Source: Molanna angustata
Taxonomy: Eukaryota > Arthropoda > Insecta > Trichoptera > Molannidae
NCBI GenBank assembly: GCA_963576475.1
Contig: OY754977.1
Location: 14,699,443-14,763,442 of the forward strand
DNA: 64,000 bases
Reading direction: 5' to 3'
The notes under the pieces were generated by a model. The model made no database searches. It had not been told where the DNA came from and was given only the letters and a program-made list of their open reading frames with translations. This document shows, piece after piece, positions 1 through 11,749 of the stretch. The number at the start of each line of letters is the position of its first letter. Positions within the stretch are counted from its first letter, which is position 1. Made by a program: the position numbers and the translations under genes.

Positions 1-182
1 TGTTTATACCATGTATGTACATATTTACTAAACTGTACCAAATTTATTTGGAAATATAAAAAAAACTCTCTTGTAATAGTACAATATGAAACAATCCAGT
101 ACTTTTTAATAAAATAGAAAGCATTATAATATTCAACTATTTGACTTGTTTATCAAACATTTTTACTCTCGATATGAATTAA

Positions 183-1087
<905 letters not shown>

Positions 1088-1092
1088 AGGCC

Positions 1093-1347
1093 TGTAGAAA
1101 ACATCAGGTGATGGGTATTAGATGGTAGGTAGTGGACTATATTTTTAAACTATCTCACCGATGCTTCTTTGGTTCACTGATTATTTTTTTTTGTGCACAC
1201 ATCCACACGCAGTGGTCTTCAAACTTGTACTGGTTAATTTCACTTGACACTTATTGTCACCCAAAATTATTTTGACAAGTGACAATTCTCATACATCGGT
1301 GAGGGGACAATGGCATGGAAGGGATTTAAAGGAAATATGCTTCTACA
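1093..1347 (-). repeat. 3' LTR of BEL element (element orientation)
   Basis: 255 bp, matching the LTR at 6718-6972 at all but one position. The ends TGTAGAA and TTCTACA form a short inverted repeat. The LTR contains an internal CACTTGACA / TGACAAGTG inverted repeat. In element orientation this is the downstream LTR and should carry the polyadenylation function. Confidence 0.97.
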
Positions 1348-1685
1348 TAACCGCCCACTCAAATTTTAAACAAAATTTGACGAATTGTACATATCACGGT
1401 GGCCACAAACAAAATTAACTTTTAACAAACTCATATCACTAATGCAGCCATCACAAAATAAAACTCCACATTGTCCAATTCATGAAATTACAAACACACA
1501 AAAAAAATTCAATAACATACTATCCAAAACAAAATCACATTAAAAAAAATTCAAAAAGATAGTTCACAGACTATATCAATGAAAACAATAGACAGACCTT
1601 TCTGTCATAACGAAAACACATTTAACTTAATTGTTATAATAACCAACTAAAACTATAAGACTAACATTATTCTTAACTATTTCTA
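1348..1685 (-). other. BEL 3' untranslated region with polypurine-tract candidate
   Basis: Noncoding stretch between the last pol fragment and the 3' LTR. Directly next to the LTR, the minus strand reads GAGTGGGCGGTTA (1348-1360), a G-rich purine run in the place where plus-strand synthesis is primed. The rest is A/T-rich with no open frame. Confidence 0.6.
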
Positions 1686-2087
1686 TTAAACATCTAAGGG
1701 ACATATTTTCACAACAGGTCGAACAAATATTCCCTCTTTTGTCTTAACTTTTACCACCCGTACAATATTATCCTTTCCTGGCATGGTAGCCACAATTCTT
1801 CCCAATTTCCATTGTAAAGGATGTAACCTTTCTTCTTTCACTAACACTAAATCTCCCACCTGTATATTAGGCACTGAAGTGAACCACTTTTTACGCTGTT
1901 GAAGTGAAGTGAGGTGTTCCACACTCCAACGTTTCCAAAAATCCTGATACATTCTTGTGATTATCTGCCATCTATCTAACCTATTCAATTTAATATCTGT
2001 GACGTCATACTCTGGAATACCAACCAATACCTCACTTATAATAAAGTGAGCTGGCGTTAAGGAGGATTCAAATGCCAATCGATGCAT
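1686..2087 (-). pseudogene. BEL pol, C-terminal part of integrase with DUF5641-like domain
   Basis: 133 codons that begin inside the conserved LTPAHF block and continue through RLDRWQ, FWKRW, a QQRKKW motif and the VGDLVLVKEE / WKLGRI / VVKVKTKEG series. This is the C-terminal DUF5641-type region found after the integrase core in BEL/Pao. The upstream fragment ends at a stop just after WHLNPP. In intact BEL integrases the segment between these two blocks carries the GGLWE-type motif with the third catalytic acidic residue, and it is absent here. The start codon given is only the first Met of the open stretch; the protein would normally be part of the gag-pol polyprotein. Frame change and missing block together point to a deletion of a few hundred bases around 2075. 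Confidence 0.85.
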
Positions 2088-2653
2088 TTTTCGAGACAGA
2101 AATTTCGAAAATCTGTATCCTGGATACAGTCACTATAAAATTTAAAAACTCCAGTCAAATATTTACGTGTGCCAACCAAATTTGTTCCGCAATCGCTATA
2201 TACTGTAGTACATAAACCACGTCGAGATACAAATCTCTCTAAGCAAGCAATAAATGCACTAGTAGATAATTCATTGACAATTTCAATATGTATGGCCTTT
2301 GTAGTCATACATACGAAAACACAAAAGTATGCCTTATACGTTTTCGAATTGCGACGTTTATTTTCCTTTGACAAAACAGACGTAATTCTATTTCTCGCTG
2401 AAACAATCCAATATTTCCGTTGTATTAAATGTTGCAGTGATCTGGGACCCACATGCAAATATGATATATGAAAATAATTTATCAATAATTTTCCAAACTC
2501 ACTATGCTTATGCAACAATATTGGAAATTTCATTTTATCGGGTAGTGCAGAATATCTAATTCTTCCGCCCACTCTGACAAGTCCCTGTTTATCTATAAAA
2601 CAATTCAACTTCTGCAGTTGAGGATTATCGCATTGATTTTTGTATTTTAACAT
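2057..2653 (-). pseudogene. BEL pol, integrase N-terminal and core fragment with internal deletion
   Basis: 198 codons. The first third (GLVRVGGRI, then HKHSEFGKLLINYFH...H) is the zinc-binding N-terminal region of BEL integrases. It passes abruptly, after SARNRI, to NSKTYKAYFCVFVCM and TTKAIHIE. The Cys pair that completes the zinc site and the GVDYAGP-like block with the first catalytic Asp, which normally separate these motifs, are missing, as if some 50-60 codons were removed in frame. The second catalytic Asp is present in YSDCGTN. The ORF ends at a stop after WHLNPP. With the next deletion, the integrase has lost two of its three D,D,E residues. The enzyme cannot have been functional in this copy. 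It overlaps the RNase H frame by 29 bp in another reading frame. Confidence 0.85.
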
Positions 2654-3443
2654 ATATATCCTTCATAAAATGTAAACTCTGATCATATTTTATAATTGCT
2701 TGTAAACTAATTTCCATTTCCCTATTACACAAATCTCCTTTAGTGCGATTATTAACATTCAACAGACAATTATTTTTAAACCTTAAAATCCAAGCTACTA
2801 CACGTGTTAACTTTGTATATTTATTAGTTATGTTATACAATCCTAATCTATCTTTATCTTCTAAAATTAAAGCATTAGATTGATTAACTAACCCTTTATA
2901 GTCTGGCAATTGTGCAGGTACAATATAATCATCGCACCGTGGCCATCTGTCAACAGGGTCTAACAGCCACTCTGGACCGTTTATCCACAACGTATGACCA
3001 ACTAATTCTTCTGGATATAATCCTCTAGATGCACAATCTGCTGGATTACATTGAGATCTCACATGAAACCATTTTCCATGAGGCACGTTTTCCCAAATAC
3101 GTTCTATTCGATTTGCAACAAATAATTTTAATAGATATGATGGTGTTTTAAGCCACGACAAAACAATACTAGAATCTGTGTACATATATACATCCTTTAT
3201 AATAATTGCATCTTGAAATACAGATAAAGTATATTTAATTAATTTTGATAATAATAATGCACCACAGAGCTCCAAGCGTGGTATCTTTTGCATCTTAATT
3301 GGAGCAACCTTAGACTTGGCAGTCACCAGAGATATTTGTTTACTATCCTCAGTAACCAAATAACAAACAGCGCTATATCCGTCATTAGAGGCGTCAGAAA
3401 AGCCAACTATGTAAATAACCCTGACTATCAACGCTAGTTCCAA
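2625..3443 (-). pseudogene. BEL pol, RNase H and connecting region
   Basis: 272 codons in a frame different from the gag-RT ORF. The RNase H acidic residues are all visible: FSDAS, LELCGA, YTDSS and the NPADCASRG block. A linker follows with WLLDPVDRWP, typical of the segment between RNase H and integrase in BEL/Pao. The joint with the upstream ORF lies near 3405-3415, where about one extra base shifts the frame immediately before FSDAS. The listed Met start (3443) is therefore not biological; translation would come from the polyprotein. RNase H itself looks intact. Confidence is high for the domain and moderate for the break being real and not an assembly error. Confidence 0.88.
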
Positions 3444-6411
3444 AAAACCTACTCAATTTAAATTCCTCTAATAAAGACATTTGATCAACTATTTTATTCC
3501 ACTGCACTTTCGTGGATTCTGGAATAATATCATCCCATCGCAATTTCATTTTCCACAAATTTTGAATGAAACTTTTCAATAAAAATGTAAACGGAGTGAT
3601 CCATCCTACAGGGTCATATATAGATGAAACGACCGATAGAATCATACGCTTTGTATATTTAATATCAATTTTCTTAACCTGATAACTAAAAACATCATTC
3701 ACAAAATCCCATTTAATTCCTAATAATTTAATATGATTACTGTCTTCAGCAAAACAGATCACACTGCTATCAGATTTATTAAAATCTTGAATAAATTCAG
3801 GACAGTTAGTTGCCCATTTTGACAATTCAAAACAACCACTTCGTAAAATAGAAATCAACTGATCTCGTAAAATAATAGCATCTTCAATATTATGATCACC
3901 GCATATAATATCATCTACATATGTACTATTACGAAGAGCTTTAGCACCTAATGGGTATTTATCACTTTCATCCAAAGCTAACTGATTTATTGTTTGAATT
4001 GCATTATAGGGTGAGCTTCCTAAACCATATGTCACAGTGCATAACTCATATTCTTTGACAGGTTGTGACGGATCTTCTCGCCACAATACATGCTGATATC
4101 TTCTATCTTCATGCCTGATAGATATTTGTCTATACATTTTAGTTATGTCAGCAGAAAACCCGATTTTATAGATTCTAAACTTTAACAATAATTCGATTAT
4201 AGCCTTTTGCAACTTTGGACCTACATGTAAATATTTGTTTAATGCACCAGTTGCGTTCGTATTAGAACTGCCATCAAAAACAACTCTCAATTTAGTAGAT
4301 AAACTATCAGGTTTCAGAACACAGTGATGAGGAATATAATATACATTTGGATCGCCTTGTAAAGGAACTTCTTTCATGTGTCCTAACATCTCATATTCCT
4401 TCATGAACTTTGTATATTCAAGTTTAATTTCCAAATTATTACAAAATTTTCTTTCCATATTAGTTAATCTTTTAAGAGCAAAACCAAAAGTACCAACACA
4501 TGGTACGTGAATATCTTTTTTTAATAAGAGCGGTACTACAAATCTATCGTCGTCATTACGATAATGTAAATCATTGTATAACTGAACACATTCCTCATCC
4601 GAATGTGACATTTTCCTACTACTTGATACTGTGTTTACCTCTTCTATTTCCCAAAACCCTTTTAATTTTTCATCTAACACATCAGATGATACAAAACATG
4701 TTAACAACTCATTGTTATCATGTACAAAATCTTGACCTAAAATAACAAACCCAAATATGGTCTCAAATGCATATAAATCTTCTGATAATTTTTTACAATT
4801 TCCTTTAAACAATTTTCCATACATGTCAGCACCTAATAATATATCAATATTACTGCTTTTCCAAAATTCATTATCTGCCAATTCTAAATCTTGAGTCAAA
4901 ACTCTACACTGATGAGATAAATCTCTCCTAGGCAAGTTTGATGGAAGCGCATCCACCACTACACTCTTTACAAATAGCGACTTGCTATATTTATTATTAA
5001 ATAAACAAAATTGCATAGAACCCTTTACATCAATATTAGTAGAAGACAGCGTTGTCAATGATACAGAATGCCCTTTTGTATAGAATCCTATATTCTTACA
5101 AAACTTCCCAGACATCAAAGTAACCTGACTTCCAGAATCAACTAAACACTTGGCCTTATAAAATTGCCCATCTTTTCCCTGGACATATCCTATAATTGTT
5201 CCTAATATCACTTGACCAATAGATTCATTACCCCGAATCCCTTTATGGCAGATACCTACTACCGATGAATTATCAGTATGCAATAAAACATTATGTCTCC
5301 TATCACAAGTTTGACACTTTTTGTTAGACTTACAATCCTTTATCAGATGTTTTCCAAAACAACAAAAACATAATTTCAATTTAGAGACAATATCCTTTCT
5401 CTCTGATACAGTTTTATTAATAAATGTGTCACAATTGTGTATCGTATGACTACCCTTACACATATAGCATTCAAGTTGACGAATATTACCTACAAACCCT
5501 TTGTCTGATTTATGATTATAATTATTACGCTTTACTTGTGAATTACTCTGACGTGAAAATTTTAATACTTGCAATTGACTTCGAATTATTTCAAATATTC
5601 TATTTATTGAAGGAATTTCCTGAATATCTAATCTACTTTCCACTATTCGACGTGTAGATTCATCCAATTTATTAATAAATATAAATCCCCATACCTGATC
5701 TAACATTTTTTCACATTTCATATTTGACAGAGCTAATATATTTTCATTAAATGTGTGATATAATTCGCTTAATTGCCCTACATTTTCACCAACTAAAGAT
5801 TTGCATTGAAACATTTTATTCATGTAATATTCAAATTGTAATCTTGTATTAGTATAATGTCCACACAATGTACTCCAAGCAATATTATAATTATCACTAA
5901 TCAGTGGTAAATTAACAAATGTTGATGCAAATCCCTTTATGGACGTTCGCAAATAATGAAATTTTTCTATGTCTGTATATCCAATATTATCATGAATCAA
6001 TGACACAAACATGTCATGAAACGAATTCCAATTTTCGACGTTGGAATCAAAAACAGGTAAATTTATTATAGGAGCTCTCTGAATTTTATTACATACATCA
6101 GTTGCATTTATTTTCACACCATTAGATAAACGATTTTTAATTCTCATTATTTCAAAATACATAATGTCACTTTTCTGAATTATTTCACTCAACTCTTTCA
6201 ACTCTGTATCACATTTTGTATCAGTATATATTCCAATCAAGCTGTCACTTAATTCATTGACCAATTTATACCATTCATCAACTCTCTGACACCTAGCTAA
6301 AAATATTTCATCTCGTTCGATATTGCCTTTTTCACACAGATCTCTTAATTCATATGTATTCCTAATTCTAGAAATAGCATTTAACATCCTTGCTTTAATG
6401 TTATCAGCCAT
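3394..6411 (-). CDS. BEL/Pao gag-protease-reverse transcriptase polyprotein (long open part)
   Basis: 1,005 codons from the first ATG after the 5' leader. Residues ~110-260 form a DUF1759-like gag region (WNSFHDMF, KFHYLRTS, AWSTL). Zinc knuckles follow at ~315-330 (CYMCKGSHTIHNC) and ~345-375 (CFCCFGKH...DC, then CQTCDRRHN). An aspartic protease of the DUF1758 type has its active site at residue ~425 (VDSGSQ). Reverse transcriptase runs from ~640 to ~960, with FSADITKMYRQ and the catalytic YVDD at residue ~830 (DNA 3911-3922). The ORF is uninterrupted until residue 1005, where it ends just before the RNase H domain because of a frame break near 3405-3415. Gag, protease and RT motifs are all present, so this part could still be translated. 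It makes the capsid-like protein and copies the element RNA in the cytoplasm. Confidence 0.93.
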   Translation of the reverse strand: MADNIKARMLNAISRIRNTYELRDLCEKGNIERDEIFLARCQRVDEWYKLVNELSDSLIGIYTDTKCDTELKELSEIIQKSDIMYFEIMRIKNRLSNGVKINATDVCNKIQRAPIINLPVFDSNVENWNSFHDMFVSLIHDNIGYTDIEKFHYLRTSIKGFASTFVNLPLISDNYNIAWSTLCGHYTNTRLQFEYYMNKMFQCKSLVGENVGQLSELYHTFNENILALSNMKCEKMLDQVWGFIFINKLDESTRRIVESRLDIQEIPSINRIFEIIRSQLQVLKFSRQSNSQVKRNNYNHKSDKGFVGNIRQLECYMCKGSHTIHNCDTFINKTVSERKDIVSKLKLCFCCFGKHLIKDCKSNKKCQTCDRRHNVLLHTDNSSVVGICHKGIRGNESIGQVILGTIIGYVQGKDGQFYKAKCLVDSGSQVTLMSGKFCKNIGFYTKGHSVSLTTLSSTNIDVKGSMQFCLFNNKYSKSLFVKSVVVDALPSNLPRRDLSHQCRVLTQDLELADNEFWKSSNIDILLGADMYGKLFKGNCKKLSEDLYAFETIFGFVILGQDFVHDNNELLTCFVSSDVLDEKLKGFWEIEEVNTVSSSRKMSHSDEECVQLYNDLHYRNDDDRFVVPLLLKKDIHVPCVGTFGFALKRLTNMERKFCNNLEIKLEYTKFMKEYEMLGHMKEVPLQGDPNVYYIPHHCVLKPDSLSTKLRVVFDGSSNTNATGALNKYLHVGPKLQKAIIELLLKFRIYKIGFSADITKMYRQISIRHEDRRYQHVLWREDPSQPVKEYELCTVTYGLGSSPYNAIQTINQLALDESDKYPLGAKALRNSTYVDDIICGDHNIEDAIILRDQLISILRSGCFELSKWATNCPEFIQDFNKSDSSVICFAEDSNHIKLLGIKWDFVNDVFSYQVKKIDIKYTKRMILSVVSSIYDPVGWITPFTFLLKSFIQNLWKMKLRWDDIIPESTKVQWNKIVDQMSLLEEFKLSRFFGTSVDSQGYLHSWLF

Positions 6412-6717
6412 TTTAAAACTTTAAACTTATACTTATAAACTATAATTGCATGCAAACACAAATTCACTGTATCAATAATAATGTGGTATTTTATTCTACC
6501 CGACTGCATTCACAATAATGTTATTAACATTAATATGGTACCTTATTATACCTCACAATAATCACAAAATAATATTATGTGATAATTAATCACCATAATA
6601 TTGTAACAAAATTGAGTACCTACAAATTACTATTTGAAACCACCGCAACATGCAGAATTCGCAACAAATAACACAAAGAAAAACACTTCAAATTCGGTTA
6701 GAAGGGCCAAAATATTA
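6412..6717 (-). other. BEL 5' leader with primer-binding-site candidate
   Basis: 306 nt between the 5' LTR and the gag start. Seven bases inside the LTR border the minus strand reads TTGGCCCTTCTAACCGAA (about 6693-6710). TGG followed by a GC-rich stretch is what a site complementary to a tRNA 3' end looks like. I could not assign the primer tRNA. The rest is A/T-rich with several copies of an AATAATATT-like motif. Confidence 0.55.
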
Positions 6718-6972
6718 TGTAGAAAACATCAGGTGATGGGTATTAGATGGTAGGTAGTGGACTGTATTTTTAAACTATCTCACCGATGCTTCTTTGGTTC
6801 ACTGATTATTTTTTTTTGTGCACACATCCACACGCAGTGGTCTTCAAACTTGTACTGGTTAATTTCACTTGACACTTATTGTCACCCAAAATTATTTTGA
6901 CAAGTGACAATTCTCATACATCGGTGAGGGGACAATGGCATGGAAGGGATTTAAAGGAAATATGCTTCTACA
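6718..6972 (-). repeat. 5' LTR of BEL element (element orientation)
   Basis: 255 bp, same ends as the other LTR and one difference (G at 6764). It should contain the promoter for the minus-strand element transcript. No clear TATA box next to an initiator could be fixed by eye. The flanking duplication AGGCC follows at 6973-6977. Confidence 0.97.
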
Positions 6973-7029
6973 AGGCCTATATGCGATGTTGAGGACAAAA
7001 CAAAATAGGGATGAAGATGGTGCTTCTGG

Positions 7030-7122
7030 AGAATCAGAAGTATCAGAAATATAAGTGTTAAGAAGGAAATATCACAAATATAATTGTTAAGTCAGAAATA
7101 TCAGAAAAATAATTGTAAAGAC
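7030..7122. repeat. Degenerate tandem repeat around TCAGAAATAT
   Basis: Three or four imperfect units with the sense (T)CAGAAATAT...AATTGTTAAG follow one another in the right flank of the BEL insertion. They are too diverged to set a unit length with confidence. Confidence 0.5.
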
Positions 7123-7187
7123 ACCTGCGAAGAGATGGAAAGACGGTTGAACTTTCTCCTCCCAAGGTAGTCCACCTTCACAAATAG

Positions 7188-7408
7188 GTCATCATCATCA
7201 GTCCGCTACGGACCCTGGCCTCCTCCAAAAATCGTCTCCATCGACCGCCAGTCTTCTACAATTTATCAGGCTATTATATCGCACAGCACGTCGTCCAGCA
7301 ATCTCAAACTAAGTCTGCCTCTACTTCTTCTGCCTTCGTGACAGGTGACCTTTTTAGGAATACGGTCATCATCCATCCGGCAAACATGTCCAAGCCAACG
7401 TAGGTCAA
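7188..7408 (-). pseudogene. LINE ORF2 C-terminal remnant with 3' end
   Basis: Read on the minus strand this translates as RWLGHVCRMDDDRIPKK followed by GRRSRGRL, the basic C-terminal tail found in many insect endonuclease-reverse transcriptase LINEs. It ends in a short GATGATGATG-type simple repeat at 7188-7200, as LINE 3' ends of this type do. Only the last ~70 codons remain. Confidence 0.7.
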
Positions 7409-7439
7409 ATGACCTATACTTAAAAAGAAGACAAAAATT

Positions 7440-7677
7440 TTCTGGTTGATTTTCTCATATCATTTTTGTTTTTTTCTTTCCTTTCTTTCCTTTCCTTCCC
7501 CATTTTTATTATTTCATGTTATATGTTCAAATTTTAATTATGTGTGTATTATATTATGTAACAGGCAACAACTAATTAAGGCACTACATATTTAACTTCA
7601 TATTAACATAATGTTATTGTTTTAAGTAGTTGTACCCTGTTTGTTGCTGAATAAATAAATAAAAAATAAAATAAAGC
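7440..7677 (+). repeat. LINE 3' untranslated tail with AATAAATAAA end
   Basis: A pyrimidine-rich stretch (7468-7500) followed by AT-rich sequence and an A-rich tail made of AATAAATAAATAAA-like units at 7648-7677. This matches the form of the other LINE 3' ends in the window. No coding part is left. Confidence 0.5.
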
Positions 7678-7799
7678 CAAAGATGTGTAAAGTAAGAAAT
7701 ATGTCTAAAATATTTGTTAATCATAATCAATGTTTGAAATAAAATTAAATTATTTTTAAAATGTTTGTCAACCAATGATAATAATAAATTTATCCCTAC

Positions 7800-7987
7800 A
7801 GTATGTCCTATTCTGATTCGTCTAAATTTATCCGTCTGCATTTTAGTACATGAGAAATTTCAAAAAGTTGACTGCATTTATACGGGACTCAGTACGTCAC
7901 ACCTCGCGGATAAAATCCTTTTATCCACGGTCGCCCGTTGGTTAGAGACGTTTTCGTACTCTGAAACGAATCAAAATAGGACATATT
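7800..7987. mobile_element. Small MITE with ~23-bp terminal inverted repeats
   Basis: The left end GTATGTCCTATTCTGATTCG (7801-7820) is matched in inverted form by the right end 7964-7987, with only two or three mismatches. The 140-bp interior is non-coding and comparatively CpG-rich. I saw no second copy in the window and no certain target duplication. Confidence 0.5.
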
Positions 7988-8696
7988 ATGTACCTACCTA
8001 AAATCAATTATAAACTCAATTAAAAATAAGCGTTTTTTAACCCGATTAAATTTACTCATCGTCTCGGGCGCAAAAACAAAAATAACGAATCGAGATTTTC
8101 TCGTGATAAATTCACATTAGCCACAGTTTATACGTAATGCGCCATTCGGGAATATCTTAGCATGTTCGATTTAATTAACACAAGTTTTGATCAACCATAA
8201 GCTCCGATATTTGAGCAGTTCTCAATTCTGCGTGCATTAATTATCCTAACTAATCTGAGTTCGATTTCCATTCACCCAAAACGATCAATTTGAGGTGAGG
8301 CAACCCATTCATTCGATAGCTTTACCCCCTGGACCTTTGACTGAGTTAATATGTCATGGTGTATTTATAATCTAGCAGGGAACCCGCAGAAGATTTGCAG
8401 ACAATTAAACATCACTGTTATATTAATGACCCGAAGTTTCCTTTCTCAAAACTTAAATAATTTACTTGAAGATTCGAACACCTGAGTTTGATATTTTTTT
8501 TAATAAAGCAATTATATTTGAACATCTTTATTAGTTATATCAGATATCGTTTTCTACTTCTTCTTTTGCAGCTCATTTCAGTCCTCTCCTGAACGTTTAA
8601 TAGACCTCCCGCATCCATTTCCATGCCAACTGAACTTCAACTATCTGCATCAAAGGATTGTTTAATATAATTTAATCAAAATCTTTGATTTTTTCT

Positions 8697-8902
8697 TGAC
8701 AAACTTTTAATATCCCAATAGAGACGAAGTTGGGATATTATAGAACTCAATAAGAAGGCATAATTGGTGAAAATTGCGCAAGCGCATAAAGTGATCACGT
8801 AAACCAGCCAATGACAGGTTGTAAGCCCTGTAGGAGCCTTGAGTTCCTGGTTCTTCTATAATATCCAAACTTCGTCTCTATTGAGATATTAAAATTTTGT
8901 CA
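8697..8902. mobile_element. Fold-back MITE (family CAATAGAGACGAAGTT), full copy
   Basis: 206 bp with inverted ends TGACAAA...TTTGTCA and ~45-bp arms that both contain the sequence CAATAGAGACGAAGTT and its complement. The interior includes an AACCAGGAACTCAAGG-type block. Related pieces lie at 37108-37200, 38700-38812, 56380-56425 and 56876-56970. Confidence 0.75.
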
Positions 8903-8918
8903 GTAAAAATATAATTTG

Positions 8919-8964
8919 ACTCCCGACAGGGAGCAAAATCCAATGTTTGCGTAAATGCAATTAA
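8919..8964 (-). repeat. CTCCCGACAGGGA module, copy 1
   Basis: A ~45-bp block containing CTCCCGACAGGGAG and CCAATGTTTGCGTA lies 17 bp right of the fold-back MITE. The same module is found at 14466-14510 and 38655-38697; at 38.7 kb it again borders a MITE of the same family, in the mirrored arrangement. The module and the MITE may belong to one larger inverted-repeat element. Confidence 0.7.
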
Positions 8965-8969
8965 AAAAA

Positions 8970-11740
8970 TATTCGATTTAAATTTTATATTTTGTTTTGA
9001 ACGATACTAGAAGTTTTGTACTTATTTAAACGATTCCTTATTGCATAAAATAAATAAAGGTAATATTTTTATTTCTTTTTGCGATTTTTAATGGTATTAA
9101 CGCAGCTGCGATGTAATATTATGTCACGTTTCACCGCTCCTTGAAGTATTCTACACTCGTTGAAGTATTCATAACGATTAAACTATGAAGTATGATTGAT
9201 GGTATTAAAGACTGCATGACTTTAAAACAATGTATGTATATTCAAGAAATGTGCCATTTCAAAAACCGTTGTATATTGAGATTGTCTTGAGTTTAGATAA
9301 CAGAATACCAAAAGATTGTTGATTAATTCGATAAAAGATACTTAAATGATTGAAGATTTAGCGTAAAAATACCTTCAATATTAAATAAATTAGGTACTCC
9401 ATCATTTTAAATACTTTGATTTTGATAGAAAGTTAGTTTTTATTAACTCTTAGTTACTCTACCCTATATTTTCAAATGCTATAATATATTGGTTAATGAA
9501 AATGATCGAATCACTATTAACACCTTTGTCTGTGTAGTTGAATCATTTTATTTATACACCTAACCTATCTTTTCTTCTTTTTACGTTGAAATCTTGAAAG
9601 GAAATCAAAAGGCATTCAGGGTTATAAAATGCATATTAATGTCCCATAAATTTTACATCTGTTGGTTTGCGTGATAACTTTACACGCAAAAGTACACTGC
9701 TAATAGTTTGATTGTGCTTATTTAACGATCAATAAATTTTAAAACCAGTTAAAATGCATTATGTAAATATATATAATATTCTTTCAAATGTTATAACCGC
9801 ATCATTAAACATAATAAAGCAACACCCATATTTAAATTTTTCTTTATTACCGATTATCGTTATCGTTATTATAAATGAGTCATTTTCACCAAGAAAGGTA
9901 GGTACATAATTCAGAAGTTTAGTAGTTCCTTTCATATGGTATTCACCAGTTTTTTGTTTCCGTTTCCTGGTTAGAAAATGAAAATTCCTTTAAGAATAAA
10001 CAAACATTCCATTGCATCAATTGTTTTAGAAATGTCTTATGTTTAGTCCATGACTCCCACATTGTGTCAATGACGATTGAAATAGATAGGATTCTGATTA
10101 TTCTCTCCTACAGAGAATATTCTTATTTTAATGATTTTAAAAAATTTTGTTCAGTGAAATAACTTATTATTGTTAATAACAATTAACTTATTATTGTTAA
10201 TGTGGAGTGCAAATTTACAATTATAAGTTTTCAGTCAAAAATTCAATGTATCTTATGAGGGTTTAAAACCAGAATGAATAAATATACTTTTCACTTTGAA
10301 AATTAAACTGATTACTGTCCCCAAAATCATTGATTTGATTTTAATTTCATGTCAAATAAATGAACAATAGTAATTATCACTATGTATATCATCCTCGGAG
10401 ACATCTATGGATCAACTGTTTAATAATTATTTAGCAACCATGTTGTATTTATAATATAATCTTCAAAAAAAATGTTTCCTAGAAAAATATAAAGATGTTC
10501 CTTATTCTCAATAGTATTTTTATACAATTCTTATAAATATTTTTAAAAATATACAATATTATCTTACATAAAAATCCATTTTTTACTGCAATATGTAATT
10601 TTTATTCGTATTTATTTACAGAAGTTTTTATTAAACATAATCAGTTTTTAAATAAAAATATAAATACAATGAAACTCTTCTTTTAAATGTTTTTGAAGTT
10701 TTTCGTTTTGCAATTTATACTAATCATAGTATTGATGCACTAACTTTAGACTGATGAAATGATATTCTTTCATGAATTTATTTAGGTTTTGATAATCAGG
10801 AAGTATGGTGACACCAAAATTATAGCTTGAAATCTGCTGAAAGACAACCAAATGAATAATCATCCAATAAGGCTACAAATAACTTCATCATCTTTGTATT
10901 TGCAAACGTCTCTTTGAAAAGTCTTTTTTTTGTATCCACGTCAATATATATTTTGTTTTAATTCAGCTAAAATAACTAAGGTGTTTATACATTCAATATT
11001 CTTATTATATTGTTGTGTTGTATTTTCTCTTAAACCTTCCACTGAAGGGCTTGGTAAACAAAAAGGCTCACGATGTAATATAAATAAATATATTAATTTC
11101 ATAGGGCGAGTATATATTTACAATTAAATAACAACTGTAATTACCTAGCTGAAGAATAATTATTTAATAAATATGATGGAAACTTTGTTACAAGAAAGAG
11201 GAAGCCTAAAATAATAATAAATAATATGGTGTGTTGCTGTGTTACGTTCAAAATTTCCCTTTATCATGAACAATGTTAAATTTTAACATAAACAAAATTA
11301 ACTTCATAGCTAACACTACTGAAATGATTAAGAACATTTGACCTTTGAATGTTGTAAAGTAGATTGCTTTTTGATTCAGAACGTCAAGGTATTTTTTATT
11401 TAAAAACTCTTAGTTGTATCTTAAGGGGGCATATAAATTTAAACACCCCAATTTTAAAGTAAATTTTTCAAATATGTGTAACAGAGTTTCTAAAAAATTA
11501 CCATAAATATTTTTATTATTTCTCTGTATGTGTGTGTGGTGTGTGCACGAGATTGAGTTTGTGTGTAAAAGCGTGAAGAGTAGAACTATTAAAAAAAGAA
11601 CATTAAAAAAGAAACAAAAATAAATTTACAAAAGAGGTTTTTAAAGATGTGAGAAAACTACCTCTACCTTATCATTTTTTTAATGTTGATTTTGACAGAT
11701 GAAAAGTTTCATTTACAATTTTTGTATATGTAGGTATTTA
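8970..11740. other. No recognisable feature, AT-rich
   Basis: About 2.8 kb without a supported reading frame, RNA gene or repeat that recurs elsewhere in the window. Short local duplications (TTAACTTATTATTGTTAAT near 10175-10200) and a TG-rich patch at 11527-11545 are all I see. Confidence 0.55.
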
Positions 11741-11749
11741 TACACCTAT

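Larger units (their letters stand above)
1093..6972 (-). mobile_element. BEL/Pao-type LTR retrotransposon, nearly complete, integrase-defective
   Basis: A 5,880-bp element read on the minus strand. It is bounded by two 255-bp LTRs that begin TGTAGAA and end TTCTACA and is flanked by a perfect 5-bp target duplication (AGGCC at 1088-1092 and 6973-6977). The order gag with zinc knuckles, aspartic protease, reverse transcriptase, RNase H, integrase, DUF5641-like C-terminus is that of BEL/Pao. The LTRs differ at one position only (A at 1139, G at 6764), so insertion is recent. In spite of this the pol frame breaks three times and the integrase has lost conserved blocks (see the ORF entries). No env-like frame is present. 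It was probably mobilised by a relative's enzymes, or was damaged soon after insertion; assembly error is the other explanation. Confidence 0.96.

Noticed and set aside
3169..6411. Env-like or extra host-derived gene inside the BEL element
   Set aside because: Every long minus-strand frame is explained by gag, protease, RT, RNase H or integrase, and the plus-strand frames are antisense shadows.
10751..10785. CTGATGA followed by a potential hairpin (hammerhead-like)
   Set aside because: No GAAA in the required position after the hairpin and no flanking helix I.
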